From positions 1-64,000 of the forward strand of contig NZ_JACJST010000002.1 in assembly GCF_014698305.1 (NCBI RefSeq): DNA of 64,000 nt, given 5' to 3'. The position numbers and the translations under genes are program-made. A model generated the notes under the pieces. It did no database searches. It was given only the letters and a program-made list of their open reading frames with translations, and was not told the DNA's origin. This document shows, in pieces, positions 17,580 to 26,919 of this stretch (within the stretch, counting starts at the first letter, position 1; every line of letters starts with the position of its first letter). Source of the DNA: Anabaena lutea FACHB-196 (lineage in GTDB: Bacteria > Cyanobacteriota > Cyanobacteriia > Cyanobacteriales > Nostocaceae).

Positions 17580-20021
17580 CTATTTTGCTACAAAGTTGTA
17601 ACCAGTGGGTGTACTGGAATCTGGTTGTATTTGGACTAAAACAGCTTTACCGATTCTATCACCCGTGCGATCGCCCCATGATAAAAATCTAATTGTCCCT
17701 GTAACACCTGGAAAAGAGAAATTATTACTTAAAGCTTGTTGAATATCTATTCTCCTACTACCCTTTTTTTGGATAGCAATAGCCACTGTTTTAGTAGCAT
17801 CAAAAGCCATAGCTGTACGCCAAGTAATTAAGTTTTGTTCACCCCAAAGCCTATTTGCATTTTGTACAAATTCCTGATTATACAAAACATCAATTTTCCA
17901 AGGTACTGCCATAATCATACCATTAACTGCATCACCAGCAGCAAGAGTTTTTTTGGTTTCTAAACTGGGGTTTCCTAATAATAAAAACTTGCCTTGATTG
18001 CTTTTAGCGAGTTCAATAGCTTGATTAATTCTGTCAACTTGAGGATTAAGCAGAATAGTACTTACATTTTGCTCAATTGCACTTTGAATAATCTTCTCAC
18101 TTTGGAAGTTATCAGCAGCAAAATCGCACTTAATATCATTAATTAACTCCAACTTTCTCGTATTCATGGCATTAACAAAAACTTGTTCAAAAGACTGATC
18201 TGCGGCTTTAGAATCACTACAAATTAAAATCTTAATTTTTCCAGTTTTTTTCGCATATTCAGCCAAAGCTTCCGCAGTTGCAGTGAAACTAATTACAGTT
18301 CTATAAATATAATTACCATTAGTTCGGTCTTGACGGTCAGTTAATTTTGTAGAACTACTAGTTGGTGAAATCATCACCAATTTTCCAGCCTGATATATAT
18401 TAGAAGCTGGTAGACTAGCATCACTACTATTATGACCAACTACCGCTAAAATATCTGCATTGTTTACAAATTTTTGAGCAACTTGTTGAGCAATTTCTGG
18501 GTTATTATCATCATTGGCAATTTGTACTTGTAAAAACTTACCATTCACCCCACCATCATTATTTATCTCTTGTTGAGCTAGTGCAACTCCTCGGAGAATT
18601 TCTTGCGCTACCGGAGGATTACTACCTATCGGTACAGCCACACCAATTTTAATTACTTCTTTATTACTAATCTTCGCATTTTCTAAATATATTCTCGCTT
18701 CTGGATCATTGGGATACTCTTGTAAATAAGTAGTAAATTTTTTAATAGCTTGATTGTAATTTTTCCACCAAAATGCTTTTATAGCTTTTTCCTTATCTAA
18801 ATTAATCACCGAACTAAATAATATTTTCTCTCCATAACTAAACCGATTTTGCAATTTAATTTCCTTTAAACTCAACCATAAAACAGCACCCATTATTACT
18901 AATAACATCGTAGCTATAACTGACTGTAAAGCGATCTTTTGTAAATTGCAAGGTTGGGGATATTTAAGTAATGCTGCGGCTGGATTTTGAAAAATTACAG
19001 GTATCCAAGAAGCACAAGGATATTGATTTTCTAACTCTTCCTGTAAACGCACACGCGCTTGTTGAACAGAAGTATATAAAGACTCACCAGATGCAAAAAC
19101 TGTGAGAAAATATTCTAGAAAATGTTGAGCGACAATATCCGGGACAGGTTCTCGCATCACAATTGTATAAGGAATTCTCAAATCAGCTAAATTGCGTGCT
19201 AATCCTAAACCATCGCAAGAATTAAAGATTGCTAATTTCAATCCTTTTTTTACAGCATATCCCAGAGAATGACGCAACTGTAAAAGTGATAAACTTTCAT
19301 TATCATTAATTTGAATTTCTCCCCAACTATCACCTTCTTGACTAGAACTATGTCCAGCAAAAAATAAAATATCCCAAGATTGATGCCATAATTTATTTAC
19401 TATTTCTTGACGTGAAGGTTGCAGCAAAGGTTCAATAATAGCACCTGGTAATTTTGCTGTCAATGCTTGTAAATCTGGTTGAAGATCAATTCCTTCACTG
19501 TTTCCTAAAATAGCCAGAATTTTCACTGGACTTTTTAATTTAATTTTCGATGGTTTATACTCTGAACTAATCACAACCTCTGGTTGAATATGACTGGTAT
19601 GAAATATCTCCCATAAATGCCAAGGAAGTCTTCTTAACAGTGAATCCTGTGTTTCTAAAATAAAGCGGACATTATCCCATTCACCGATTTTTTGTAAAAA
19701 TTGCCTTTCTAATTTTCTTACAGATGGTTGATTTAACCAATCATGAAAACTAGATTGGAATTTTTGAGCAGCAGCATCACAAACTTCTGTAGTAGATACA
19801 TTAGTTATTTGCGTTTGCGGAACAGTAATTAACCAATTCCCAGGTAACTTATAATAAGCTGATTGCCATTCATAATAAGTTTGAGGAATTTCTAAATCTG
19901 CTGGAAATCTACCAGAAATTTCCGCAAAATGAGGTTTACCGTCTTCCCTAATTCTGATTTTGACAGGAAATCCTTTTTCAAAACTACCTTCCCCAATCTC
20001 GAATATTACCAGCTTACCCAC
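17580..20021 (-). CDS. CHAT protease joined to an extracytoplasmic ligand-binding domain
   Basis: The 813-residue protein has three parts. Residues about 1-350 form a CHAT (caspase-like) protease with the His/Cys dyad in FFAGHSS (H224) and IFNSCDG (C269). A single membrane helix lies at about 365-387 (SVIATMLLVIMGAVLWLSL), followed by a TPR-like linker (410-450). Residues about 456-810 match type I periplasmic binding proteins of branched-chain amino-acid transporters (IKIGVAVPIG, GVALAQQEINNDGG, MISPTSSS). So a ligand sensed outside the cytoplasm could gate a cytoplasmic protease, or vice versa; this topology is inferred. It is the last gene of a three-gene operon with a sigma-like factor and a DUF1822 protein, which are candidate protease targets. 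Confidence 0.88.
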   Translation of the reverse strand: MGKLVIFEIGEGSFEKGFPVKIRIREDGKPHFAEISGRFPADLEIPQTYYEWQSAYYKLPGNWLITVPQTQITNVSTTEVCDAAAQKFQSSFHDWLNQPSVRKLERQFLQKIGEWDNVRFILETQDSLLRRLPWHLWEIFHTSHIQPEVVISSEYKPSKIKLKSPVKILAILGNSEGIDLQPDLQALTAKLPGAIIEPLLQPSRQEIVNKLWHQSWDILFFAGHSSSQEGDSWGEIQINDNESLSLLQLRHSLGYAVKKGLKLAIFNSCDGLGLARNLADLRIPYTIVMREPVPDIVAQHFLEYFLTVFASGESLYTSVQQARVRLQEELENQYPCASWIPVIFQNPAAALLKYPQPCNLQKIALQSVIATMLLVIMGAVLWLSLKEIKLQNRFSYGEKILFSSVINLDKEKAIKAFWWKNYNQAIKKFTTYLQEYPNDPEARIYLENAKISNKEVIKIGVAVPIGSNPPVAQEILRGVALAQQEINNDGGVNGKFLQVQIANDDNNPEIAQQVAQKFVNNADILAVVGHNSSDASLPASNIYQAGKLVMISPTSSSTKLTDRQDRTNGNYIYRTVISFTATAEALAEYAKKTGKIKILICSDSKAADQSFEQVFVNAMNTRKLELINDIKCDFAADNFQSEKIIQSAIEQNVSTILLNPQVDRINQAIELAKSNQGKFLLLGNPSLETKKTLAAGDAVNGMIMAVPWKIDVLYNQEFVQNANRLWGEQNLITWRTAMAFDATKTVAIAIQKKGSRRIDIQQALSNNFSFPGVTGTIRFLSWGDRTGDRIGKAVLVQIQPDSSTPTGYNFVAK

Positions 20022-20048
20022 TGTTGTTACCTTAATTGATTCGTCTGA

Positions 20049-21170
20049 TTAAATGACAAACTTTTCTGTAATGGTTGCATTATTTAGAGTAACCCGAATT
20101 TGGAATTTTTCACCTAGTTCAGCACAAAATTTTAATTGAATGTAATTATCTCTTTGTTGTCTAGCTTGCACTTCTAAAAAAGGCTGTCCATTTTCATATA
20201 ATCCTGACAATAGTAAATCTGCTGGTAAATAAGTCTGATTACCCATTGGATATACCCGCAAAAGCACAGCAAAACTTTTATCTAATTTGGGTAAAATAGC
20301 CACCATTAAAGCCACAGGATTTCCTGCTAACTGCATTCCTAAATCCATAATTCGTCTAGCAGTAATTACAGGATGATTTGGTGCTATTGTCCATAAAACT
20401 TCTGCTAGAGTCCAACGAATTTCTTCATCATTGCTAGTTTGTAAAAGATGAACAAGAATATCTGTTACTTCTACATCTAAATTAGGTAATAATGTTGATG
20501 GTAAGATTTTTTCCCAACTGCGCTGAGGATATAATTGTTCAATAACTTGCCAAACTTTTTTGGGTGTGTCTATTTCAAACCCCCGCACTTTTAAAGAACG
20601 AAAGGCTAATTGTGGACTTTTTTGTAAAGCTAATTCCTCAATACTTTCCCATTGGGATGTATATATTCCTTCTAACCATTGTCTTAATTGCACACCTGAA
20701 AAATCATGGTAATGTTCTATGAAAAGTTCTAATGTTTGTAACTGTTCTAGATTTATTTCGGTTGTATTAACTTCGGGTAAAAATCCTCTAATTTTACCTT
20801 CTTGGCAGGTTTGATTAATTTCTACCACCACATAACCAAAACGATGATGCCAAACTTCAGGAGGAATATAACAAATTTCTTCTCCTGTTCTGATATATCT
20901 ACATTCTAAATGTCCAATTCCAGTTAATAATAAATCCGCCACATCTCCACCCATTCTTCCCCAACAGTCCCAACTATAACTAGCTTCTATTGCGGTAGAA
21001 ATATCTAACATTTGCAAGTAATTATTTACAACTTGCACAGCTAAAGTATTCAGATATACTAGTTTAGCTTTTTCTTGAGTTGGTTGTTCTTGGGCAAATT
21101 TTAAGGCTGTATCTCGGAACTTTGCAGAAATAGGAATAGAAATGCTTTGCTGTTCAGTAGGATAATTCAT
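20049..21170 (-). CDS. DUF1822 family protein
   Basis: The 373-residue cytoplasmic protein begins with the DUF1822 pattern (SIPISAKFRDTALKFA, YLNTLAVQVVNNYL, DCWGRMGG). It ends with a beta-rich part that reads like an immunoglobulin-type or ligand-binding tail (LLLSGLYENGQPFLEVQA). The molecular role is unknown. The family is cyanobacterial and is typically encoded between a sigma-70-like factor and a CHAT protein, as here. It starts 6 bp after the sigma gene stop and ends 27 bp before the CHAT gene, so it is surely co-transcribed. An anti-sigma or adaptor role is an inference. Confidence 0.85.
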   Translation of the reverse strand: MNYPTEQQSISIPISAKFRDTALKFAQEQPTQEKAKLVYLNTLAVQVVNNYLQMLDISTAIEASYSWDCWGRMGGDVADLLLTGIGHLECRYIRTGEEICYIPPEVWHHRFGYVVVEINQTCQEGKIRGFLPEVNTTEINLEQLQTLELFIEHYHDFSGVQLRQWLEGIYTSQWESIEELALQKSPQLAFRSLKVRGFEIDTPKKVWQVIEQLYPQRSWEKILPSTLLPNLDVEVTDILVHLLQTSNDEEIRWTLAEVLWTIAPNHPVITARRIMDLGMQLAGNPVALMVAILPKLDKSFAVLLRVYPMGNQTYLPADLLLSGLYENGQPFLEVQARQQRDNYIQLKFCAELGEKFQIRVTLNNATITEKFVI

Positions 21171-21176
21171 AACGTA

Positions 21177-21842
21177 CTATATATCAAAATAACCTTCGCT
21201 ATCAAAATAAGCTTGGGATTTACCAAAATTGAGGAGACGGGGAAAGCACTGACGTTGATAGAAATTGCTCAGAGTTGCTACAGGTATAGCAAACTCTTTA
21301 GATAAATCTATCCAAGGTGTTTCCGGTGGTAAACGACGGGCAATTAAAACGTAACAATTAACATCAGGACGATCTCTTATATGAATACGTTGTAGTTCTA
21401 GAGAATTTGTTTTTAACCATTCGTTAATTTCATTTAATATTGGTCTTGGTTCGGGTGGTGCAGGAATTAAATTTGTAGGATCTATTTGTTGTTCATTGTC
21501 TTCTAGGAATAAATTTAATTTATTTTTTTGTTCATAATAATTAATTCGTTTATCTTGTAAACGATAACTTAAGTAATTATTAATCCAAGTGATAATGCTA
21601 CTTTTTTCAGGATTATAAGATTCTTTTGCGGTAGTCGCTTCACAAAGATTTCGGCAAAAAAACCACCAAGTTTCCTGCAAAGCTTCTTCTGCATCAGGTA
21701 TACCAACTCCGCGCAATAATTTACCTGTTTGTTGAATCAGTAAAATAATCTGATTGAGTCCTTTTTGACGGGCAAGACTACCGCTAGGATGTTGACAGGT
21801 TTCTTGAATAAGTTGGAGGATTTTTGCTTCTAATTCATCCAT
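21177..21842 (-). CDS. Divergent sigma-70-like factor
   Basis: The 221-residue protein resembles ECF-type sigma factors. The region-2-like stretch is DAEEALQETWWFFCRNLCEA followed by SSIITWINNYLSYRLQDKRI. After a linker, the C-terminal part (ETPWIDLSKEFAIPVATLSNFYQRQCFPRL) looks like a region-4 helix-turn-helix. Sequence conservation with standard sigma factors is low, so promoter recognition is unproven. It is the first gene of the sigma-DUF1822-CHAT operon. A proteolytically released or controlled sigma factor is a reasonable working idea. Confidence 0.7.
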   Translation of the reverse strand: MDELEAKILQLIQETCQHPSGSLARQKGLNQIILLIQQTGKLLRGVGIPDAEEALQETWWFFCRNLCEATTAKESYNPEKSSIITWINNYLSYRLQDKRINYYEQKNKLNLFLEDNEQQIDPTNLIPAPPEPRPILNEINEWLKTNSLELQRIHIRDRPDVNCYVLIARRLPPETPWIDLSKEFAIPVATLSNFYQRQCFPRLLNFGKSQAYFDSEGYFDI

Positions 21843-21925
21843 TTGATTAGGTTATTTTTAATCGTGATACATAATACCATTTTTTTGAGATTGCTATAAA
21901 TCTAGAAATCATATACATCTGTACA

Positions 21926-22783
21926 TCATTTACCGATAATGCTGCTTATTATCATGATTGCCATAACAATCACCATAGCAATATATTGTATTATGAAAAA
22001 AACAATCTGCACAACAACCATCAGTATAAATAAACCTATAACAATGGCTAATGGCGCAAGCAAAATCATCATAATTATCCGAAACAAAAAGCTTATAATG
22101 TTCCAGAAGTTACCTTGTTGCCAATTAGGTTTAGTGATATTGAGAATGTTGCTAGGAAATGTAATCTGAATTTCTAAGTTTTCTTGTGGTTGAATAGGCT
22201 GAGTAGCAACAAACTCGAATGTTTTCGGATTTACTTGACGGGCTGTAGCCGCAGTGCCAAAATTTTTAAATTCCAAGACTTTACCAGATAACGCTTCCGG
22301 TAATTGTACTTGCACATTTGCTGCTTGAACTGGGGCTTTGCGATCTGCAAAAATCGCTTTCCAGTAAACCTGAGTATTATCATTATTAATTTGTAACCCA
22401 CCAACTACACGATATTTTAAAACAAATATATGTGTTTCTAGTGGTTTTAATTGATGTTGCCAACGAATCCAAAATTGATTATTTTCAATTCCGGTTTCAC
22501 TAGGAATAATTTGATTATTTTCTTCAACCGTCACATCCTTAATTTCATCAAATTTATCCAAACGAATATAGCGATATCTTTGGGTGGAGTAATCAGATTT
22601 GAATACATACTTTTGCGTTTCTGTTATTAACATATCTCCGTTCGATTGCACGTCGATGTTAACATTGATATAGTCCCAATAAAATGGCAATTCCTGAGCA
22701 ACAGCATGGGTAAATGTAATCAGAACTGTCATTAATACAGCTATTAAAGAAAACCCAATTCTTCTCATCAAAAATTTATTCAT
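21926..22783 (-). CDS. DUF2207-type membrane protein
   Basis: The 285-residue protein has a signal peptide or first membrane helix (residues 8-28) and an extracytoplasmic beta domain with the DUF2207 pattern (YINVNIDVQSNGDMLITETQKYVF). Near the C-terminus are two closely spaced membrane helices at about 230-283. Full DUF2207 proteins usually end in a Gly/Ser-rich tail after the last helix; that tail is missing here. The next gene downstream encodes a membrane protein with a Gly/Cys-rich tail, and such pairs recur in cyanobacteria. The function is unknown. Confidence 0.75.
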   Translation of the reverse strand: MNKFLMRRIGFSLIAVLMTVLITFTHAVAQELPFYWDYINVNIDVQSNGDMLITETQKYVFKSDYSTQRYRYIRLDKFDEIKDVTVEENNQIIPSETGIENNQFWIRWQHQLKPLETHIFVLKYRVVGGLQINNDNTQVYWKAIFADRKAPVQAANVQVQLPEALSGKVLEFKNFGTAATARQVNPKTFEFVATQPIQPQENLEIQITFPSNILNITKPNWQQGNFWNIISFLFRIIMMILLAPLAIVIGLFILMVVVQIVFFIIQYIAMVIVMAIMIISSIIGK

Positions 22784-22794
22784 ATTTTCCTTTT

Positions 22795-22876
22795 CTCTGC
22801 GTTCTTTGCGCTACGCCAGTTGCTATAAGTCGGCAGAGCCGCCCAACGCACTGGCTCCTCTGCGTGAGACAAAAAT
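22795..22876. repeat. Dispersed repeat split by a palindromic insertion
   Basis: TTCTCTGCGTTCTTTGCG and CTCCTCTGCGTGAGAC are the two halves of the common CTCTGCG-TCTGCGTGA repeat. Between them lie about 45 bases with near-inverted ends (GCCAGTTGC ... GCACTGGC). The same GCCAGTTGC(N)TAAGTC core occurs near 12640, so this looks like a small mobile palindrome nested in a repeat. Confidence 0.7.
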
Positions 22877-22894
22877 CAATAGCCTAGAAAACGA

Positions 22895-23713
22895 TTAACC
22901 ACCACCACCGCAGCCACCACCACCACCACCGCAACCACCACCACCGCAGCCACCACCACCAGAGTAGTCACTAGTAGAGTAATCACCACCACCACTACCA
23001 CCACTACCACCACCGCCACGGCGAGAACCAAATATGATAAATATCAATAAACCAACAAAACCTAGGAAGAAAATCAAGGGTAATACAGAAGTTTGTGAAT
23101 TTTGGGAATTGTTATTATTTGATGCTAATAAAATCTGAGAATTGGTGAGGATTAATGTCAAGGTAAACAAAAATGCTAGATAAAATCTTTGGGGAAGAAA
23201 ACGAGAAATATTTATGTTTGGTAACTTAAATACAGGTTTGGGTACAACCCAATTTTTGTGAGTATCTACACGCTGAAAATTAGCTTCTTTATCAAAACGA
23301 ATATGAGAAGCTGGCCAAATATCTATGGGTGGAGTTTCTCCAAAAAACTGTTCGTAACTGGCTACAGTTTTCAGATACCAATTATTAAATTTATTATATT
23401 CCTTGTCACCACCACGAGTGGGTCCATGATCTAGTTGTGTACCCAATATTCTGCAAAAATCATCCCAATAAGATTGGGTATATGTTAAATGTAAATGCCA
23501 AACTTGATCTACTTGATCAGATGGTGTAACTGGATGTCCTGCGAAAACAGCAATAACTGCAAACTTTTTATATTCATCAATTACACGCTGAGTATATTCA
23601 ATTGTCCAGTTATTTTCCCTTGCTAATCTCTGACTAAAAGAGAAAGAAACATTTTTTTCATCTAAAGAAAATTCTTGAAGGCGTTGATATAATTCTGCTG
23701 GTTGAAGATTCAT
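22895..23713 (-). CDS. Glycine-rich-domain membrane protein with Gly/Cys tail
   Basis: The 272-residue protein has a cytoplasmic-looking N-terminal domain with the plant GRDP-like pattern (FAVIAVFAGHPVTPSDQVDQVWHLHLTY broken here; the DQVWHLHL box is near residue 70). Two membrane helices follow at about 175-195 and 208-228, then a 40-residue tail of Gly, Ser and Cys (GGGGCGGGGCGGGG type). TIGR04222-type proteins have this tail and often neighbour DUF2207 genes, as here. The poly-GGN coding region gives a long CCACCA-rich stretch at 22900-23020. Function unknown; the tail may be a cell-envelope or metal-binding element. Confidence 0.75.
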   Translation of the reverse strand: MNLQPAELYQRLQEFSLDEKNVSFSFSQRLARENNWTIEYTQRVIDEYKKFAVIAVFAGHPVTPSDQVDQVWHLHLTYTQSYWDDFCRILGTQLDHGPTRGGDKEYNKFNNWYLKTVASYEQFFGETPPIDIWPASHIRFDKEANFQRVDTHKNWVVPKPVFKLPNINISRFLPQRFYLAFLFTLTLILTNSQILLASNNNNSQNSQTSVLPLIFFLGFVGLLIFIIFGSRRGGGGSGGSGGGDYSTSDYSGGGGCGGGGCGGGGGGCGGGG

Positions 23714-23812
23714 AGATTTTGGGAATTAATTTTTGGTTCTATGAGTTCTTCTGTCAAAGCAGAGTTATGTTATCTATATCTTTACAAAACTTTACAAATA
23801 TAAAAAATATAA

Positions 23813-23832
23813 AGACGGGAAATTTCCCGTCT
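23813..23832 (-). terminator. Perfect palindromic terminator after the J-domain gene
   Basis: AGACGGGAAA and TTTCCCGTCT form a perfect 20-bp palindrome. Read on the minus strand it is followed by TTATATTTTTTATA, so it can act as an intrinsic terminator for the gene ending at 23872. Confidence 0.8.
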
Positions 23833-23871
23833 CCAAGATGAACTAGCGAAAATGGTTCAGTTTGATGGTGG

Positions 23872-24861
23872 TTATAATTTAACTTGCTCCAAATGACTAC
23901 GGGGGTTATATGTACGGATAGCCCGGATTTTCTCATAATATTCCCGCTCTTGGGCGCTGAGGTCTTTTGGAGGTGCGATCGCTACTTTTACAAGCTGATC
24001 ACCACGCCCACCTTTAGCTAGAGGCCAACCCTTACCACGTAAGCGCAGAGATTGACCAGAACGCACACCTGCCGGTAGCTTAACATTGACATTGCCATCG
24101 GGTGTGGGTACATCAATAGCCGCACCTAATGTAGCTTCATCTGGTGTAATTAGCACTTCACAAACTAGATTATCACCCTCAATTTGGAAAAAAGAATGGG
24201 GTTGGAGTTCCACCTTTAAATATAAATCTCCTCGTTGTTGAGTCATGGGGTTGATTTGACCCTTACCTCGCACCCGGAGACGAGTACCAGATTTAGCACC
24301 AGCGGGAATGCGGACATCAATTGTTTCGTTACCTAAGTTAAAACGTTTTTGCACTCCAGCAAATGCTTCTGCAAAAGTTAACTTGATCACCGCTTCCGTA
24401 TCTTGGGTAGCACCTACACCAGCATCGGGAAACCCAAAATCATTAAAACCGCCAACACCACTACTAGGTCTACTGGTAGAAGTGCGATAAGAATAACTTT
24501 GTCGTCCACTGCGAGGGCCAGCAGCACCAAATAATTCATTTAAAAAGTCATTAAAACTGCCGTATTGACTGAAGTCAAAACCGTTCATATCAACGCCAGC
24601 ACCGCCACTGGGGAAGCCTTCGCCAGCCTGTTTCCAGTATTGACCGAATTGGTCGTACTTTTTGCGCTTATCTGGGTCTGATAACACTTCGTAAGCTTCG
24701 TTAACTTCTTTGAAGCTTGCCTCTGCCTGTTTATTACCAGGGTTGACATCTGGGTGAAACTTGCGGGCGAGTTTACGAAAAGCTTGTTTAATTTCTTCTG
24801 GAGTGGCAGTCTTACTGATTCCTAAAATTGCGTAATAGTCTTTAAAGTCGGTTGCAGCCAT
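23872..24861 (-). CDS. DnaJ-type J-domain co-chaperone (zinc-finger-less)
   Basis: The 329-residue J-protein has a J-domain at residues 6-73 with the HPD motif (FHPDVN), a Gly/Phe-rich linker at about 75-150, and the two-barrel DnaJ C-terminal domain at about 155-315. It has no CxxCxGxG zinc finger, so it is of the type II (CbpA/DnaJ2) class. It delivers unfolded substrates to DnaK and stimulates its ATPase. The ATG follows GGAGGC on the minus strand (24868-24873 region), a good ribosome site. A clear terminator lies downstream. Confidence 0.93.
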   Translation of the reverse strand: MAATDFKDYYAILGISKTATPEEIKQAFRKLARKFHPDVNPGNKQAEASFKEVNEAYEVLSDPDKRKKYDQFGQYWKQAGEGFPSGGAGVDMNGFDFSQYGSFNDFLNELFGAAGPRSGRQSYSYRTSTSRPSSGVGGFNDFGFPDAGVGATQDTEAVIKLTFAEAFAGVQKRFNLGNETIDVRIPAGAKSGTRLRVRGKGQINPMTQQRGDLYLKVELQPHSFFQIEGDNLVCEVLITPDEATLGAAIDVPTPDGNVNVKLPAGVRSGQSLRLRGKGWPLAKGGRGDQLVKVAIAPPKDLSAQEREYYEKIRAIRTYNPRSHLEQVKL

Positions 24862-25035
24862 CTACCAGCCTCCTATACAAATTTCTGTTATGTTTTTTTC
24901 TAAGATATGAGATTTACTGTTGTCCAGCTACTATAATTCTGGGCAAAAGATTCTGATATTAAATTAGCAAACAATCTCAAAACTCAAGTGGGGTTCTCGC
25001 TCATACTGCCAGGGCAATTCCCGTACTCCTGGGCT

Positions 25036-25575
25036 TTAAGGAATGTAAATGAGCCTGTCTAATCCTTCTTCTACGCTGGGGGGTGCATCCCGGAGTTGGC
25101 GATGCATTCGGAAAATGATTTCCTCTGGAACCTGGCGAATCCGCCTTTGATTGCGTGCTAAACACAGCCAAACTGGGGTTTTGACCCAAATTCCAGTAAT
25201 GTGAGTAAAACCAAAATTACGGGCTTGGGTAATGAGTTCACGGCGATCGCATCGTTTGGCGTTAGTAGCATCAAAAATTACCCCTTGATTTGCGCTTATA
25301 GCTTGTTGAAATTGCCGCTGTATTTCTCTCCAAATCAACAGCCACGCCCCTTGAGTCGCTTCTGAACCAAAGAGTTGCCCCCTGATAGCATCCGTAGAAA
25401 TTAGCTGCATCTGGGGGCATTCTGCTAGTAATTGTGTTGCTAACGTTGACTTACCGCTACCAGGAAGACCAATCAGTAACAAGAGTACCAAGTTCTGAGT
25501 ACTGAGTACTGAGTGCAAATTTGGGAGTGTTGAGTGAGTAGTTAGGAGTGAAGAATAATTAGAAATTTGATCCAT
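25036..25575 (-). CDS. P-loop kinase / AAA_33 family ATPase
   Basis: The 179-residue protein has a Walker A motif LIGLPGSGKSTLA at about 35-47, then TDAIRGQLFG and GVIFDATNAKRCDRRELI, as in polynucleotide-kinase-like and zeta-toxin-like P-loop kinases of the AAA_33 group. The substrate is unknown. The first 30 residues (for example SSLLTTHSTLPNLHSVLST) are encoded by a short tandem repeat of the ACTCAGTACTCAG type, so they are probably not a folded part. A later non-ATG start near residue 29 is possible. It lies between a J-domain gene and glgC, both on the same strand. Confidence 0.75.
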   Translation of the reverse strand: MDQISNYSSLLTTHSTLPNLHSVLSTQNLVLLLLIGLPGSGKSTLATQLLAECPQMQLISTDAIRGQLFGSEATQGAWLLIWREIQRQFQQAISANQGVIFDATNAKRCDRRELITQARNFGFTHITGIWVKTPVWLCLARNQRRIRQVPEEIIFRMHRQLRDAPPSVEEGLDRLIYIP

Positions 25576-25625
25576 AACTCATGACTCGTTACTCATGACT
25601 CGTTACTCATGACTCATGACTCAGC
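25576..25625. repeat. Tandem ACTCATGACTCGTT repeats
   Basis: Short units of the type CATGACTCGTTACT and CATGACTCATGACT are repeated in the 54-bp gap between glgC and the kinase gene. A related GTACTGAGTACTGAG tract lies at 25496-25512 inside the kinase gene. These are typical simple dispersed repeats of this group of cyanobacteria. Confidence 0.75.
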
Positions 25626-25629
25626 ACTT

Positions 25630-26919
25630 TTAGATGATTGTACCGTCGTGAATTACGGCATTTTTCAGTACAACGACAATACCACTGCGAATGTAGAAGC
25701 CTTGACTTTCTCGTTCGGCTTCTTGCACATTGTCTTTATTGATAATTTTCACATCATGACCGATGCGGGCATTTTTATCAATAATGGCACGGCGAATAAT
25801 CGTGTCTGTACCAATGCCTACAGGGATATCGCCTTGTTCTAGGCTACATTGGCGTTCTACAGATGGTTGGTAATAATCTGCACCCATGAGTAGGGATTCT
25901 TCGATCACACAGCCTGACTCAATCCGCGATCGCACTCCCAACACTGAATGCTGAATCCGGCAATTTTTCAAAATGCAACCTTCGCCAATCATCGATTCTG
26001 TGATTTGGCAATTTAGCAGTTTCGATGGGGGTAAGTACCTAGCGCGAGTATAAATTGGTGCTTTTTCATCGTAAAAGCTAAAGGGCGGCATTGGTTGCTG
26101 GGTTAGAGCTAAATTCGCTTCATAAAAAGCTTCGATGGTTCCAATGTCTTCCCAGTAATCATCAAACAAGAAAGCTTGAACGTTGTGATCTTTTGCCGCA
26201 TCAGGGATAATTTCCTTGCCAAAATCAGTCCGTTCTAAAGATTCTTTCAATAACTTGATCAAAACATCTTTTTTAAAGACATAAATCCCCATCGAGGCGA
26301 TATATGGCTGTAATTCGGCTTGTTCTTTTGTCAACCCCAGTACGGTAGTATCTACACGCATTTGGGCTAAAGCCTCACCTTTGGGTTTTTCGCTAAAATC
26401 AATCACCCTACCAGAATCGTTGATTTTCATCAAGCCAAAATCCGACGCACGGCGATCGTCTATGGGGATGACAGAAAGGGTAATATCAGCATTTGTATCT
26501 CTGTGGCGCTGGATAAACTGACGGTAATCCATCCGATATAGGTGATCACCAGAAAGAATCAGAAATTCTTCTACATCCCAATCCTGTAGCATCCAGATGT
26601 ACTGACGCACAGCATCAGCCGTACCTTGGAACCAGTTCGGGTTTTCTGGGGTTTGTTGTGCTGCTAACACTTCCACAAAACCATCACTAAACCCACTGAA
26701 GTTGTAAGCACGGGCAATGTGACGATTTAGAGAAGCTGAGTTAAATTGAGTGAGAACGTAGATTTTAAAGATTTCTGAATTGATGCAGTTGCTAACAGGG
26801 ATATCTATTAAGCGGTACTTCCCAGCAACTGGTACTGCTGGTTTAGCACGGAGTTTGGTTAGCGGATAAAGCCGAGTACCCGCACCCCCACCAAGAATGA
26901 TTGCTAAGACTTTTTTCAC
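25630..26919 (-). CDS. glgC: Glucose-1-phosphate adenylyltransferase
   Basis: The 429-residue enzyme makes ADP-glucose from glucose 1-phosphate and ATP, the regulated step of glycogen synthesis. The nucleotide-binding [20 protein letters not shown], the catalytic [10 protein letters not shown] and the glucose-1-P site [12 protein letters not shown] are intact. The C-terminal left-handed beta-helix ends with the conserved IIDKNARIG and [12 protein letters not shown], where the 3-phosphoglycerate activator binds. The length is the cyanobacterial norm. The 382-bp gap upstream (26920-27301) holds the divergent promoters, one HIP1 site at 27087 and otherwise AT-rich sequence. Confidence 0.97.
   Translation of the reverse strand: MKKVLAIILGGGAGTRLYPLTKLRAKPAVPVAGKYRLIDIPVSNCINSEIFKIYVLTQFNSASLNRHIARAYNFSGFSDGFVEVLAAQQTPENPNWFQGTADAVRQYIWMLQDWDVEEFLILSGDHLYRMDYRQFIQRHRDTNADITLSVIPIDDRRASDFGLMKINDSGRVIDFSEKPKGEALAQMRVDTTVLGLTKEQAELQPYIASMGIYVFKKDVLIKLLKESLERTDFGKEIIPDAAKDHNVQAFLFDDYWEDIGTIEAFYEANLALTQQPMPPFSFYDEKAPIYTRARYLPPSKLLNCQITESMIGEGCILKNCRIQHSVLGVRSRIESGCVIEESLLMGADYYQPSVERQCSLEQGDIPVGIGTDTIIRRAIIDKNARIGHDVKIINKDNVQEAERESQGFYIRSGIVVVLKNAVIHDGTII

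Noticed and set aside
21939-22169. 76-codon plus-strand frame rich in Ile/Met
   Set aside because: Mirror of the membrane-helix codons of the DUF2207 gene, not a separate membrane protein.
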